NCBI GenBank assembly: GCA_965221765.1
Contig: OZ244911.1
Coordinates: 1,178,001 to 1,242,000 of the forward strand
Reading direction: 5' to 3'
DNA: 64,000 nucleotides
Origin: Bin25 sp965221765
Lineage (GTDB): Bacteria; Bacteroidota; Bacteroidia; Flavobacteriales; Flavobacteriaceae
The translations under genes were made by a program, and so were the position numbers. The notes under the pieces were generated by a model. That model made no database searches. It was given only the letters and a program-made list of their open reading frames with translations, and had not been told where the DNA came from. Below are positions 55,889 to 64,000 of this stretch, one piece after another; the stretch's first letter is position 1, and the number at the start of each line of letters is the position of its first letter.

Positions 55889-58800
55889 AATTTTTAGGAA
55901 TCCTTAGCCTATTGCCTTTTGGTATTTTTTCTCAGATGCCCAATCCTTTATTGGTTGAGGGTGACATACAACAAGAAAAACAAAAAATATGGGTTGATAG
56001 CATCTATAATAGTTTGACGCTTGAAGAAAAAATTGGACAATTATTTGTTCCGATGGTTTTCTCAGAAAATGATCCCCAATTTGATAATACCTTAAAATTG
56101 ATTAAAAAAAATCATATTGGGGGAATAATTTTTTCAAGAGGTGAACCGGTAAAACAATCCCAGTGGTTAAATGAATTTCAAAAACATTCCAAAGTCCCTT
56201 TATTAATCACCATGGATGCAGAATGGGGTATTGGAATGCGACTTGATTCAGTGATTGATTTTCCATGGGCGATGACCCTTGGTGCCATTCAAGACTTGGA
56301 ATTGGTTGAACGTATTGCTTATCAGATGGGAAAACATGCTAGACGGTTGGGAATTCATATGAATCATGGCCCCGTATTGGATGTTAATACCAATCCCGAT
56401 AATCCAATCATTGGCAACCGCTCTTTTGGAGAATCTAAAAAAAGAGTCACAGCATCTGCATTAGCTTATATGAAAGGCCATCATAAAGCAGGTATTTTAA
56501 CAACTGGCAAGCATTTTCCCGGACACGGCGATACCAACGCCGATTCTCATCTGAGATTACCTACCATTTCTCATTCAAAAACCCGTATTGAAAAAATCGA
56601 AATCTATCCCTATCAAGAATTGATCAAAAAGGGACTTCCATCGGTTATGGTCGCTCATTTGAATGTGCCGAGTTTAACGGATTCTGTCATCCCCACTTCA
56701 TTATCTAAAAAAGTAATTACCGATCTGTTAAAATCAAAAATGGATTTTAAAGGATTGATTTTAACTGATGCGCTCAATATGAAAGGAGTGACAACCCATA
56801 CTCCTGCTGAGGGCATCGATAAAATGGCCTTTCAAGCGGGAAATGATGTTTTATTGATATCCAATGATATTCCTGGGGGAATACAATCTATAGTGCAAGC
56901 AGTTCAATCCGGTGAAATTACCCATCAACGATTGGAGCATTCGGTAAAAAAGATATTAAAAGCCAAATACAAAGTAGGATTAGCTGATTATCAAGCTGTG
57001 GAAATTGAAAATATCATGGAAGATTTAAATCCACCCCAGGATCAACTATTGTTTGAGGAGGCTATCAAAAATGCATTGACGTTAGTTTGTAATAAAACCA
57101 ATCGCATTCCCATACTCGACTTTAGTACGTTGGGGTATTTTAAGATAGGGGATGCTGACGGAGATGTTTTTAAAAGGCAATTATCCAAATATATTAATCT
57201 TGAAGAACTCAATGGACAAAATTTAGAAAATTTAGATGCCGATGGTCTTGGATTTGATACAGTATTAATTGCTTACCATAAAAAAAATCATTCACCTTAT
57301 GTGGATTATCGATTTAATGAAAGCGAATTAGAAGCCATCGAAAAACTGACTAAAAAAATAGATGTCATATTGGTGAGTTTTACTAGTCCGTATGCTTTAG
57401 GTCTACTAAAATCACCTAATGATATTGAATCAATTTTGGTTGCTTATCAGAATTCGAAGCAAGCTCAAATAATTGCAGCTGATGCATTGATGGGTTATCA
57501 TTCGATTAAAGGCAAACTACCCGTTTCACCATCAAAAAGTATCGAATTGGGTTCTGGAATAGAACTCAATAGTACCAAATCCATGCCCTATGTCGATCCT
57601 CAAAAGCTTGGTTTTGATTCTGAAAAACTAAATCAATTAGATGAATTTGCCCAAGTGATTATTGATTCAATGGTGACGCCAGGATTACAAATACTAGTGG
57701 CTCGAAAAGGAAAAATAGCGTATAATAAAAGTTTTGGATATCATACGTATGCTAAAGAAATTAAAGTAGAAAATCACCATTTATATGATTTAGCCTCACT
57801 AACCAAAATTTTGGCAACGGTTCCAATTCTCATGCAGGATATGAGTAATGGAAAACTACAATTAAATCAAAAATTAAAAGATCTTATACCAAAAGCAGCC
57901 AAAACCAATAAAAGTGAAATAACCATCAAGCAAATTCTTTCGCATCAGTCTGGATTGCATTCATGGATCCCATTTTATTTAGCAACGCTTGATAGTATCA
58001 GTCATAAACCGTCGAATAATCTATATAGTCAAAATTATTCTGAAGAATATCCTATTTTGGTTTTTGATGGATTGTTTCTTCATTCAGATTATGCCCAAGA
58101 AATCTTGGATGAAATCTATTCTTCTAAAATCTTGCCAGTGGCTAGATACCGATATTCAGATTTGGGATTTATTCTTCTGATGGAATACTTTCAACAAACT
58201 TATAATCAGCCATATGATCAATTGATTAGTCAAAGAATGATTGAACCACTAGGGCTACAGCGGACTTCGTACAATCCTTATTTATATTTCCCTGATCATC
58301 AGATTATTCCTTCAGAACACGATGATTATTTTAGATATGGAATCGTTGATGGTTATGTTCATGATATGGCAGCAGCGCTCATGGGGGGTATAGGCGCACA
58401 TGCGGGGTTATTTGCAAATGCAAAAGATGTTGCGGTAATAATGCAAATATTTTTAAATAAAGGAAGGTTCTTGGATAAACAATATTTTGATTCGAACCTC
58501 TTTGATTTATTCAATACTAGGCATTATCGACATCTTAATAATGATAGGGCACTAGGGTTTGATAAAAAAAGAAAAATCAATAATAACCGATTTAATGTTG
58601 CTGCTGATGCATCCGATTCAAGTTTTGGTCATTTTGGGTTTACAGGAACTTTTGCCTGGGCAGATCCAGAATATGACCTAATTTTTGTTTTGCTATCCAA
58701 TCGAACCTATCCAAGTATGGGAAATGATTTGATTTCAAAAAAATATATTCGATCGCGTATGCAACAGTTGGTATACGAAATCTTGCTAGAAGAAAAGTAA
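55885..58800 (+). CDS. GH3 beta-N-acetylhexosaminidase fused to a serine beta-lactamase-like domain
   Basis: A 971-residue exported protein; signal peptide about 1-16 (FLGILSLLPFGIFSQ). GH3 domain about 30-370 with GKHFPGHGDTNADSHLRLP (NagZ-type His-Asp) and LTDALNMKGV (candidate nucleophile Asp near 294). A GH3 C-terminal-like linker spans about 380-560. The beta-lactamase/PBP4-like domain (about 580-960) has SLTK (Ser near 638), YRYSDLG (Tyr near 755) and HFGFTGT (near 915). The fusion is known in Bacteroidota and probably acts on peptidoglycan or chitin-like fragments: GH3 removes N-acetylglucosamine and the second domain may cleave a peptide. bshA follows 1 nt later. Confidence 0.88.
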   Translation: MKFLGILSLLPFGIFSQMPNPLLVEGDIQQEKQKIWVDSIYNSLTLEEKIGQLFVPMVFSENDPQFDNTLKLIKKNHIGGIIFSRGEPVKQSQWLNEFQKHSKVPLLITMDAEWGIGMRLDSVIDFPWAMTLGAIQDLELVERIAYQMGKHARRLGIHMNHGPVLDVNTNPDNPIIGNRSFGESKKRVTASALAYMKGHHKAGILTTGKHFPGHGDTNADSHLRLPTISHSKTRIEKIEIYPYQELIKKGLPSVMVAHLNVPSLTDSVIPTSLSKKVITDLLKSKMDFKGLILTDALNMKGVTTHTPAEGIDKMAFQAGNDVLLISNDIPGGIQSIVQAVQSGEITHQRLEHSVKKILKAKYKVGLADYQAVEIENIMEDLNPPQDQLLFEEAIKNALTLVCNKTNRIPILDFSTLGYFKIGDADGDVFKRQLSKYINLEELNGQNLENLDADGLGFDTVLIAYHKKNHSPYVDYRFNESELEAIEKLTKKIDVILVSFTSPYALGLLKSPNDIESILVAYQNSKQAQIIAADALMGYHSIKGKLPVSPSKSIELGSGIELNSTKSMPYVDPQKLGFDSEKLNQLDEFAQVIIDSMVTPGLQILVARKGKIAYNKSFGYHTYAKEIKVENHHLYDLASLTKILATVPILMQDMSNGKLQLNQKLKDLIPKAAKTNKSEITIKQILSHQSGLHSWIPFYLATLDSISHKPSNNLYSQNYSEEYPILVFDGLFLHSDYAQEILDEIYSSKILPVARYRYSDLGFILLMEYFQQTYNQPYDQLISQRMIEPLGLQRTSYNPYLYFPDHQIIPSEHDDYFRYGIVDGYVHDMAAALMGGIGAHAGLFANAKDVAVIMQIFLNKGRFLDKQYFDSNLFDLFNTRHYRHLNNDRALGFDKKRKINNNRFNVAADASDSSFGHFGFTGTFAWADPEYDLIFVLLSNRTYPSMGNDLISKKYIRSRMQQLVYEILLEEK

Positions 58801-58801
58801 A

Positions 58802-59947
58802 TTGAAAGTTGCTATTGTTTGTTATCCCACATTTGGTGGGAGTGGAGTTGTTGCCACCGAATTAGGAAAAGCCTTATCTAAAACTAAAGGACATGAGGTT
58901 CATTTTATTACATATTCTCATCCTGTTCGGTTGGATGAACTAGGAGCTAATCTTCGTTTTCATGAAGTAGATGTTCCTCAATATGTATTGTTTCGGTATC
59001 AGCCCTACGAATTAGCTTTATCGAGCAAGCTTGTTGAAGTCGTTCAGAGATACCAAATTGATCTACTTCATGTTCATTATGCCATTCCACATGCCTATGC
59101 AGCTTATATGGCTCGAAAAATGCTTGAAGATATGGGGATCACATTGCCCATTGTAACCACATTACATGGTACCGATATCACATTGGTTGGAAAAAGTCAA
59201 CTATATAAACCAGCGGTAACATTTTCTATCAATCATTCTGATGCCGTCACAGCAGTTTCTAAAAGTTTAAAGGCAGATACCATCAAACGCTTTAATATCC
59301 ATCAAGATATTCAAGTGATTCCAAACTTTATTGATATTCAAAAATATTTAGCTAGTAATATTCAATGCAATAGAAGTATCATTGAACCGGATTTAAATAA
59401 AAAAATCATCACGCACATCAGCAATTTTAGGCCATTGAAACGAGTGATAGATGTCGTGAAAGTATTTCAAAAAATTAATGAACAGTTGCCATCAAAATTA
59501 TTAATGGTTGGACATGGACCAGAACGAAAAAAAGCCTATCAATATTGTAAAAAGAAAAATCTTTTAAACGATGTGATGTTTTTAGGTGAAAGTTCAGAAA
59601 TTCAAAAAATTCTTTGTTTATCGGATTTATTTTTATTACCTTCAGAATCTGAAAGTTTTGGTTTAGCGGCTCTTGAAGCAATGCTCCATAAAGTGCCAGT
59701 AGTTTCAACCAATATTGGTGGTTTGCCGGAAGTGAATAAGCATAATTATTCTGGATTAACGTATCCCTTGGGAGATATCCAGGCGATGGCAGAAGGGGCG
59801 ATTAAAATATTATCGAATCCCCAAGTTCATTTAAAATTCCAGAATCAGGCATTTGAACATGCAAAACTTTTTGATGTCCATGGAGTGATTAAAGCCTATG
59901 AAAAAGTTTATGAAAAGGCTTTGATGAAAGTTCATCAACCCATGTAA
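58802..59947 (+). CDS. bshA: N-acetyl-alpha-D-glucosaminyl L-malate synthase
   Basis: A 381-residue GT4 glycosyltransferase for the first step of bacillithiol synthesis (UDP-GlcNAc plus L-malate). It starts at TTG 58802 directly after the GH3 stop (KVAIVCYPTFGGSGVVATEL, the BshA opening). HVHYAIPHAYAAYMAR, TLHGTDITLVG, ISNFRPLKRV and the C-terminal ESESFGLAALEAM are typical. bshB and bshC are not in this window. Confidence 0.9.
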   Translation: MKVAIVCYPTFGGSGVVATELGKALSKTKGHEVHFITYSHPVRLDELGANLRFHEVDVPQYVLFRYQPYELALSSKLVEVVQRYQIDLLHVHYAIPHAYAAYMARKMLEDMGITLPIVTTLHGTDITLVGKSQLYKPAVTFSINHSDAVTAVSKSLKADTIKRFNIHQDIQVIPNFIDIQKYLASNIQCNRSIIEPDLNKKIITHISNFRPLKRVIDVVKVFQKINEQLPSKLLMVGHGPERKKAYQYCKKKNLLNDVMFLGESSEIQKILCLSDLFLLPSESESFGLAALEAMLHKVPVVSTNIGGLPEVNKHNYSGLTYPLGDIQAMAEGAIKILSNPQVHLKFQNQAFEHAKLFDVHGVIKAYEKVYEKALMKVHQPM

Positions 59948-59971
59948 TCAAGTTGAGGATTGTTATTTCTA

Positions 59972-61663
59972 ATGATGTTATATCCAGATCATGTCAAGCA
60001 CTATCACTAAACTGGGGAGAAGATATTAGAACAAAAATTCAAAAAAGATTTAAAAATGCAGAGAGCATCTGTGTTGCCAGTTGTATTTTGTAGTTAATAG
60101 TTTAAAAAATTTTCAGGCGAACTAGATTTTTTAGTGTTGATGCTAGAACATGGATTTTTTGCCCTTGAAGTCAAACATGGAAAAGTCGAACAAAAAAATA
60201 GAAAATGACTGTATATCAATAAAGAGGGCAAAAAGACTATTATCCATCGAAATCCTTTTGATCAATTCCATAAAACCATGCAACCCATCAAAGCCTTTGT
60301 CAATTTAAAAATAACAAAAGATAGAGCATTGAATAAACAATTAAAGAGAAAATTTATGGGGCCATGGCGTTTGTTTCACTAGAATTGAAGTGGGTGCTGG
60401 TTTATTTGAACCTGAAGCAGAAAAGTGGTAGATATTTGATCGCAGTCAAATTTCAAAGCCCATTAGTCAATACATTGAAAAATTAAGTGGAGGATGGCAT
60501 AATAAATACAAGAACATCCCTTCTTGTCGGTGGTATTCTAATACAATTTCAAGACTATCTGAACATGATGTTTATAATTATTTCAGTTATTGAGAGGGGA
60601 TTTTGAATTTGATTATAGCGATATTAATCGATTACTTGATGCTAAAAATTTAATTAATCAGTATCCCCACGAACAGTTTGATATTTTGGAACAAACGCGA
60701 TATAATCCTAGAGTACTGACTGAAGGTCCGGCTGGTACTGGAAAAACACTCATGGCCATTGAAATGGTCCAAAAAAAAGTATTTGAAGGAAAGACCTCCG
60801 GATTGATGTGTGTTACCAATTCTCTATCCAAGGATTCAAAAAATAGAGTTAAACACCTATAAAAAAAGTATCCGAACTTAACATATATCAAAAAATTTCA
60901 TAGTTTTATTTACGATTATATCAATCTAGAAATTCAAGTTGATAACATGAATTCTAAAGAAAAATCTCAATTTTTTAATGAAGATTTGGTCAAGTCGAAT
61001 TATCTTGACGTCATTGATACGGTACTCAAAGGAGGAATCGAAAAGGGAAGTTTTTTTATTAGTTGGAGATTTTTATAGACAAGGTCTTTTTAATGAATTG
61101 AATGGAGATCAATTGATAAAACCAATGAGCCATCGAACGAGATTAACGATTTTAAAACTTACCATCAACTGTCGAAATACAAAAGAAATTGCTCTATTTG
61201 CATCAAAATTACCTGATCATCCCTTTCCTATAGCCATTCAAAAGCCTATCACAGGAAAAAAAGTAGAGCTTCGATTTCCAATAGAAAATAGAATCAAAAC
61301 GAATCTCCCAAGTTATTATGATATTAATAAGGTATACAGCAAACAATAGCGCTAGAGAAAGTAACCATATTGACTCATGGACTATATGATAAAACTATTT
61401 TGAAAGATTCTTCTATCGAAATTAAAAATCTCATTAATACCAAAGGATTAACCCACAGTACGATCAAATCATTTAAAGGACTTGAAAGCGATATAATTAT
61501 CTTGACTTTAGATTGTGATGAATCTAACTTTAAAGAAAAACAAAATGCTTTATATGTTGCTTGTACCCGAGCTAGTCATCAACTCGATGTGTTTTTTAGT
61601 AGAAAAGTCCAATCCATTATTCAAAGTCAACTGAATAAAGCATCCTACCTAAACTTGAAATAA
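59972..61663 (+). pseudogene. NERD-domain plus UvrD/SF1-like helicase, decayed
   Basis: Plus-strand fragments form one gene with many stops and shifts. N-terminal NERD nuclease-related domain: GELDFLVLMLEHGFFALEVK (about 60120-60180) and KTIIHRNPFDQF. Helicase P-loop at about 60720: LTEGPAGTGKTLMAIEM. 3' end from 61370: STIKSFKGLESDIIILTLD and NALYVACTRASHQLDVF, the late UvrD motifs. Proteins of this architecture occur in DNA-repair and phage-defence settings. At least five breaks (for example the stops at 60208 and 60859) make it non-functional. No poly-G/C tract is involved here. Confidence 0.7.
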
Positions 61664-61715
61664 AACATCACTTTTTATATAAAATCAAACTAACTTCACA
61701 TTTAAATTAAAATTT

Positions 61716-62324
61716 ATGAAAAACGTAAAACTATCTCTCATGGTGGGGATTGTATTTGGATTTTTTGTTAAATCACAAGAAATAAGTCTATTTAATGGTA
61801 TTGATCTTGAAGGATGGGACATTCATGGAACCGAATTATGGTATGTGGAAAATGGCCATTTGGTCTGTGAAAGCAGTCCACAACAAGAATATGGTTACCT
61901 GGTTACTCAAGAACATTATCAAGATTTTATTTTGAATCTAGAATTCAAACAAGAATCTAATTCGGCCAATAATAGTGGCGTATTTATTCGTTCCACAATT
62001 GATGGTATTAGGATATCTGGATGGCAAGTTGAAGTGGCTCCAAAAGGATTGCATACCGGTGGTATTTATGAATCTTACGGACGGGGATGGCTCATCAAAC
62101 CAAAGCCTCATCTTGAAGAAGTATTGAAAGAAAATCAATGGAATACGTTGAAGATAAAAGTAGTTGGTGATCAAATCACAACCTGGCTCAATGGAACAGA
62201 AATGGTCCAATTAACGGATGAGAAAATCGGCCAAGGAAAAGGCTCTATCGCACTACAAATTCATGATGGAGGTGGCATAAAGATTCGTTGGAAAAATATC
62301 AAACTAAAACCCATAGTATCTTGA
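61716..62324 (+). CDS. DUF1080 (3-keto-disaccharide hydrolase-like) secreted protein
   Basis: A 202-residue protein with a signal peptide (about 1-20, LSLMVGIVFGFFVKSQE) and one concanavalin-like DUF1080 domain: SLFNGIDLEGWDIHGTELWY, NNSGVFIRSTIDGI, QVEVAPKGLHTGGIYESYGR and the C-terminal KGSIALQIHDGGGIKIRWKN. Such domains hydrolyse 3-keto-glycosides made by Gfo/Idh/MocA oxidoreductases, one of which follows immediately. Enzymatic activity is inferred. Confidence 0.85.
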   Translation: MKNVKLSLMVGIVFGFFVKSQEISLFNGIDLEGWDIHGTELWYVENGHLVCESSPQQEYGYLVTQEHYQDFILNLEFKQESNSANNSGVFIRSTIDGIRISGWQVEVAPKGLHTGGIYESYGRGWLIKPKPHLEEVLKENQWNTLKIKVVGDQITTWLNGTEMVQLTDEKIGQGKGSIALQIHDGGGIKIRWKNIKLKPIVS

Positions 62325-63670
62325 AAACTTCAAGTCGTAGAAAATTTTTAAAGAAAGCAGGATTAGTCAGTGCCGGATTATTCGGTCCCAAGGAACTTTT
62401 ATCCAATGCTAATCAAAAAATTTATATCCTTCAAAGAAAATACCACTCAGAAAATATGGAGACTATTCGATATGGACTGATTGGTGCTGGTAATATGGGT
62501 CTATCCAATATTCAAGCTGCCTTAAGACATAACAATACCCAATTAACTGCTGTTTGTGATCTCTATGAAGGACGATTAAATGCTGTTAAGAATAAATTTG
62601 GTTCGGATGTCTTTTTAACGAAAAAACATGAAGAACTCTTAAATAGAAGGGATGTGGACATTGTTATTATTGCTACTTCAGATCATTGGCATATGCAAAT
62701 TGGGATTGATGCTCTAAAGGCTGGAAAACATGTGTATTGTGAAAAACCAGTGGTCCATAGTATAAAAGAGGGAAAGAAATTGATTGATGCTTGGAATAAG
62801 TTTGGAAAAAAATTTATGGTTGGAAGTCAAGGGATGTCTTCACCCGGAAATGAAAAAGCCAAAGAATTATTGGCAAAAGGGGCCATTGGTGAACTAAATT
62901 ATGCGGAGGCTATTTATGCGCGAAGTTCTTCTTCGGGGGCATGGCAATATCGTATTCCAGAAGATGGAAATCAATCCACCGTTGATTGGAAGCGGTATAT
63001 TTCAAATACGACTAAAAGAGAATTTGATCCACTACGGTTTTTTAGGTGGAGAAATTATTTAGATTATGGTACAGGGATGTCTGGAGATTTATTTGTTCAT
63101 CTCTTTACTAGTTTGCATTTTGTGGTTGATTCTTTAGGGCCTAATACCATTTCTTCATTAGGAGGATTGAGATATTGGAAAGATGGAAGAGAAGTTCCTG
63201 ATGTGATGTTAGGTATTTTTAATTATCCAAGTACGTCACAGCATCCGGGATTTAATTTATCCTTGTATAGCAATTTTGCAGATCCAACGACTGAAAGTAA
63301 TATTTTAAGATTGGTTGGAACTAAAGGTTCAATGGATGTTGGTTGGGAAACAGTACGTCTCAAACAACATAAAGGTCCCGTTGAGTCCATAACACTAGAG
63401 GAAAGAAAAAAAATGGAATTAATGGGTCATACTACACCCCGAAAAAAAATGTTACCTCCTAATGAGTCTCTTTTTAAAGTAGATAAAGATTATAAAGGCG
63501 TACTATATGATCATCATGGGACTCTGATTTATGCTATAAAAACAGATTCTCTAGTCGTTCAAGATCCAATATTTGGGTTTCGTGCTGCTGCGCCAGCTTT
63601 ACTTTGTAATGATAGTTATCATAATAAAAAAATGATTCAGTGGGATCCTGAAAATCTTAAAGTATTCTAA
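62321..63670 (+). CDS. Gfo/Idh/MocA-family oxidoreductase with Tat signal
   Basis: A 449-residue NAD(P)-dependent sugar oxidoreductase. I choose TTG 62321, overlapping the previous stop as TTGA, because it directly precedes the twin-arginine signal KTSSRRKFLKKAGLVSAGLF. A TTG at 62288 is the alternative. The Rossmann fold YGLIGAGNMGLSNIQAALRH starts near residue 50; the catalytic-domain hallmark is HVYCEKPVVHSIKEG. The C-terminal domain contains GTGMSGDLFVHLFTSLHFV with the His pair. Export by Tat as a folded holoenzyme is expected. With DUF1080 before and GH20 after, it fits a periplasmic glycan-degradation group. Confidence 0.88.
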   Translation: MKTSSRRKFLKKAGLVSAGLFGPKELLSNANQKIYILQRKYHSENMETIRYGLIGAGNMGLSNIQAALRHNNTQLTAVCDLYEGRLNAVKNKFGSDVFLTKKHEELLNRRDVDIVIIATSDHWHMQIGIDALKAGKHVYCEKPVVHSIKEGKKLIDAWNKFGKKFMVGSQGMSSPGNEKAKELLAKGAIGELNYAEAIYARSSSSGAWQYRIPEDGNQSTVDWKRYISNTTKREFDPLRFFRWRNYLDYGTGMSGDLFVHLFTSLHFVVDSLGPNTISSLGGLRYWKDGREVPDVMLGIFNYPSTSQHPGFNLSLYSNFADPTTESNILRLVGTKGSMDVGWETVRLKQHKGPVESITLEERKKMELMGHTTPRKKMLPPNESLFKVDKDYKGVLYDHHGTLIYAIKTDSLVVQDPIFGFRAAAPALLCNDSYHNKKMIQWDPENLKVF

Positions 63671-64000
63671 TTGAAACAATATTTTTTTATGGCAGTCTAG
63701 CATTGTTATTGTTTGGGTGTAATAATTTAAATCATTCTGAAGATTCAGTACAGTTAATCAGCGAATTTGCTCTTATCCCCCATGTTTATCAAATCGAAGA
63801 CTCTCCTGGCACGATTAATATTGGATCAACAATAGAAATCGGTTGGAAGACCAATCCAAATGAAACCTTAAAAAATCAAATCTCGAACCAGTGGCATGAA
63901 ATACAATCCAATCAAAGTCAAGATCAATCGACCAAACTAGAAATCATAATCGATCTCGATTTAGATTTACCTCATCAAGAAGCCTATCGACTAGAAGTAC
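63671..64000 (+). CDS. GH20-type beta-N-acetylhexosaminidase lipoprotein, 5' part, frame broken at T7
   Basis: From 63673 one plus frame runs open to the window end: YGSLALLLFGC (lipoprotein signal and lipobox), then ALIPHVYQIEDSPGTINIGS and a final EAYRLEV, matching the N-terminal GH20b-type domain that precedes catalytic GH20 hexosaminidases. No start codon exists in this frame. The TTG directly after the previous stop (63671, KQYFF) is one base out of frame; T8 instead of T7 at 63682-63688 would join them into a perfect signal peptide. Either a frameshift or an error. The catalytic domain lies outside the window. Confidence 0.6.

Noticed and set aside
1..64000. tRNA or rRNA genes
   Set aside because: No cloverleaf with a GGTTCGAATCC-type arm and no rRNA signature was noticed in a by-eye scan of either strand; a tRNAscan run would settle this.

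Overview
The window reads as a low-GC Bacteroidota (Bacteroidetes) chromosome. Several sequence features support this. Promoters carry the -7 element TAnnTTTG. The str, S10, spc and alpha ribosomal clusters are fused into one run of 32 genes without tuf, adk or map, and rplQ is followed by carA and eno. There is a short primary sigma factor without region 1.1, a Bacteroidota-type LptD next to an amidase-MCE pair, a BshA bacillithiol glycosyltransferase, and a GH3-beta-lactamase fusion. Translation often starts at TTG, frequently in TTGA-type or adjacent junctions.

Layout. Positions 1-3415 hold a broken restriction-modification locus: the 3' part of a methyltransferase gene (minus) head-to-head with a twice-frameshifted helicase-nuclease gene (plus). 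Positions 3907-20704 are the intact translation and secretion supercluster, rpsL to rplQ. A TonB-dependent receptor with its own terminator (20831-23817) lies between rplQ and carA-eno (23929-26343). From 26.3 to 44.8 kb lies an accessory island full of decayed genes. It holds a PHP-ATPase defence-type pseudogene, a phage-type primase/helicase remnant, a sulfatase split by an IS with visible target duplication, two decayed copies and one solo end of the same IS, an IS1595 remnant and a second broken DNA methyltransferase. Intact genes inside the island are rpoD, a tandem-cache lipoprotein and a 94-aa hypothetical. The island also carries a large surface lipoprotein locus (37321-41178) of InlB-type and BspA/DUF285 repeats, whose reading frame is interrupted by a C10 homopolymer just after the signal peptide.

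From 44.8 kb to the end, core metabolism and envelope genes return: menF, pfkA, gap, a BadF-type sugar kinase, ridA, lptD, an amidase, an MCE protein, a HAD protein, a GH3-beta-lactamase and bshA. A decayed NERD-helicase gene follows, then a sugar-degradation group (DUF1080, Gfo/Idh/MocA with a Tat signal, and a GH20 lipoprotein that runs off the window).

The most interesting signal is the candidate phase-variable surface lipoprotein. Its C10 tract separates a lipobox and an acidic export signal from about eight InlB-type repeats and a DUF285 domain containing perfect 75-bp tandem repeats. Long G/C homopolymers recur elsewhere, including inside rpsL and rplB. The locus also has a second frameshift, so decay is a serious alternative to switching. 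Everything here was read by eye; no database search was run.
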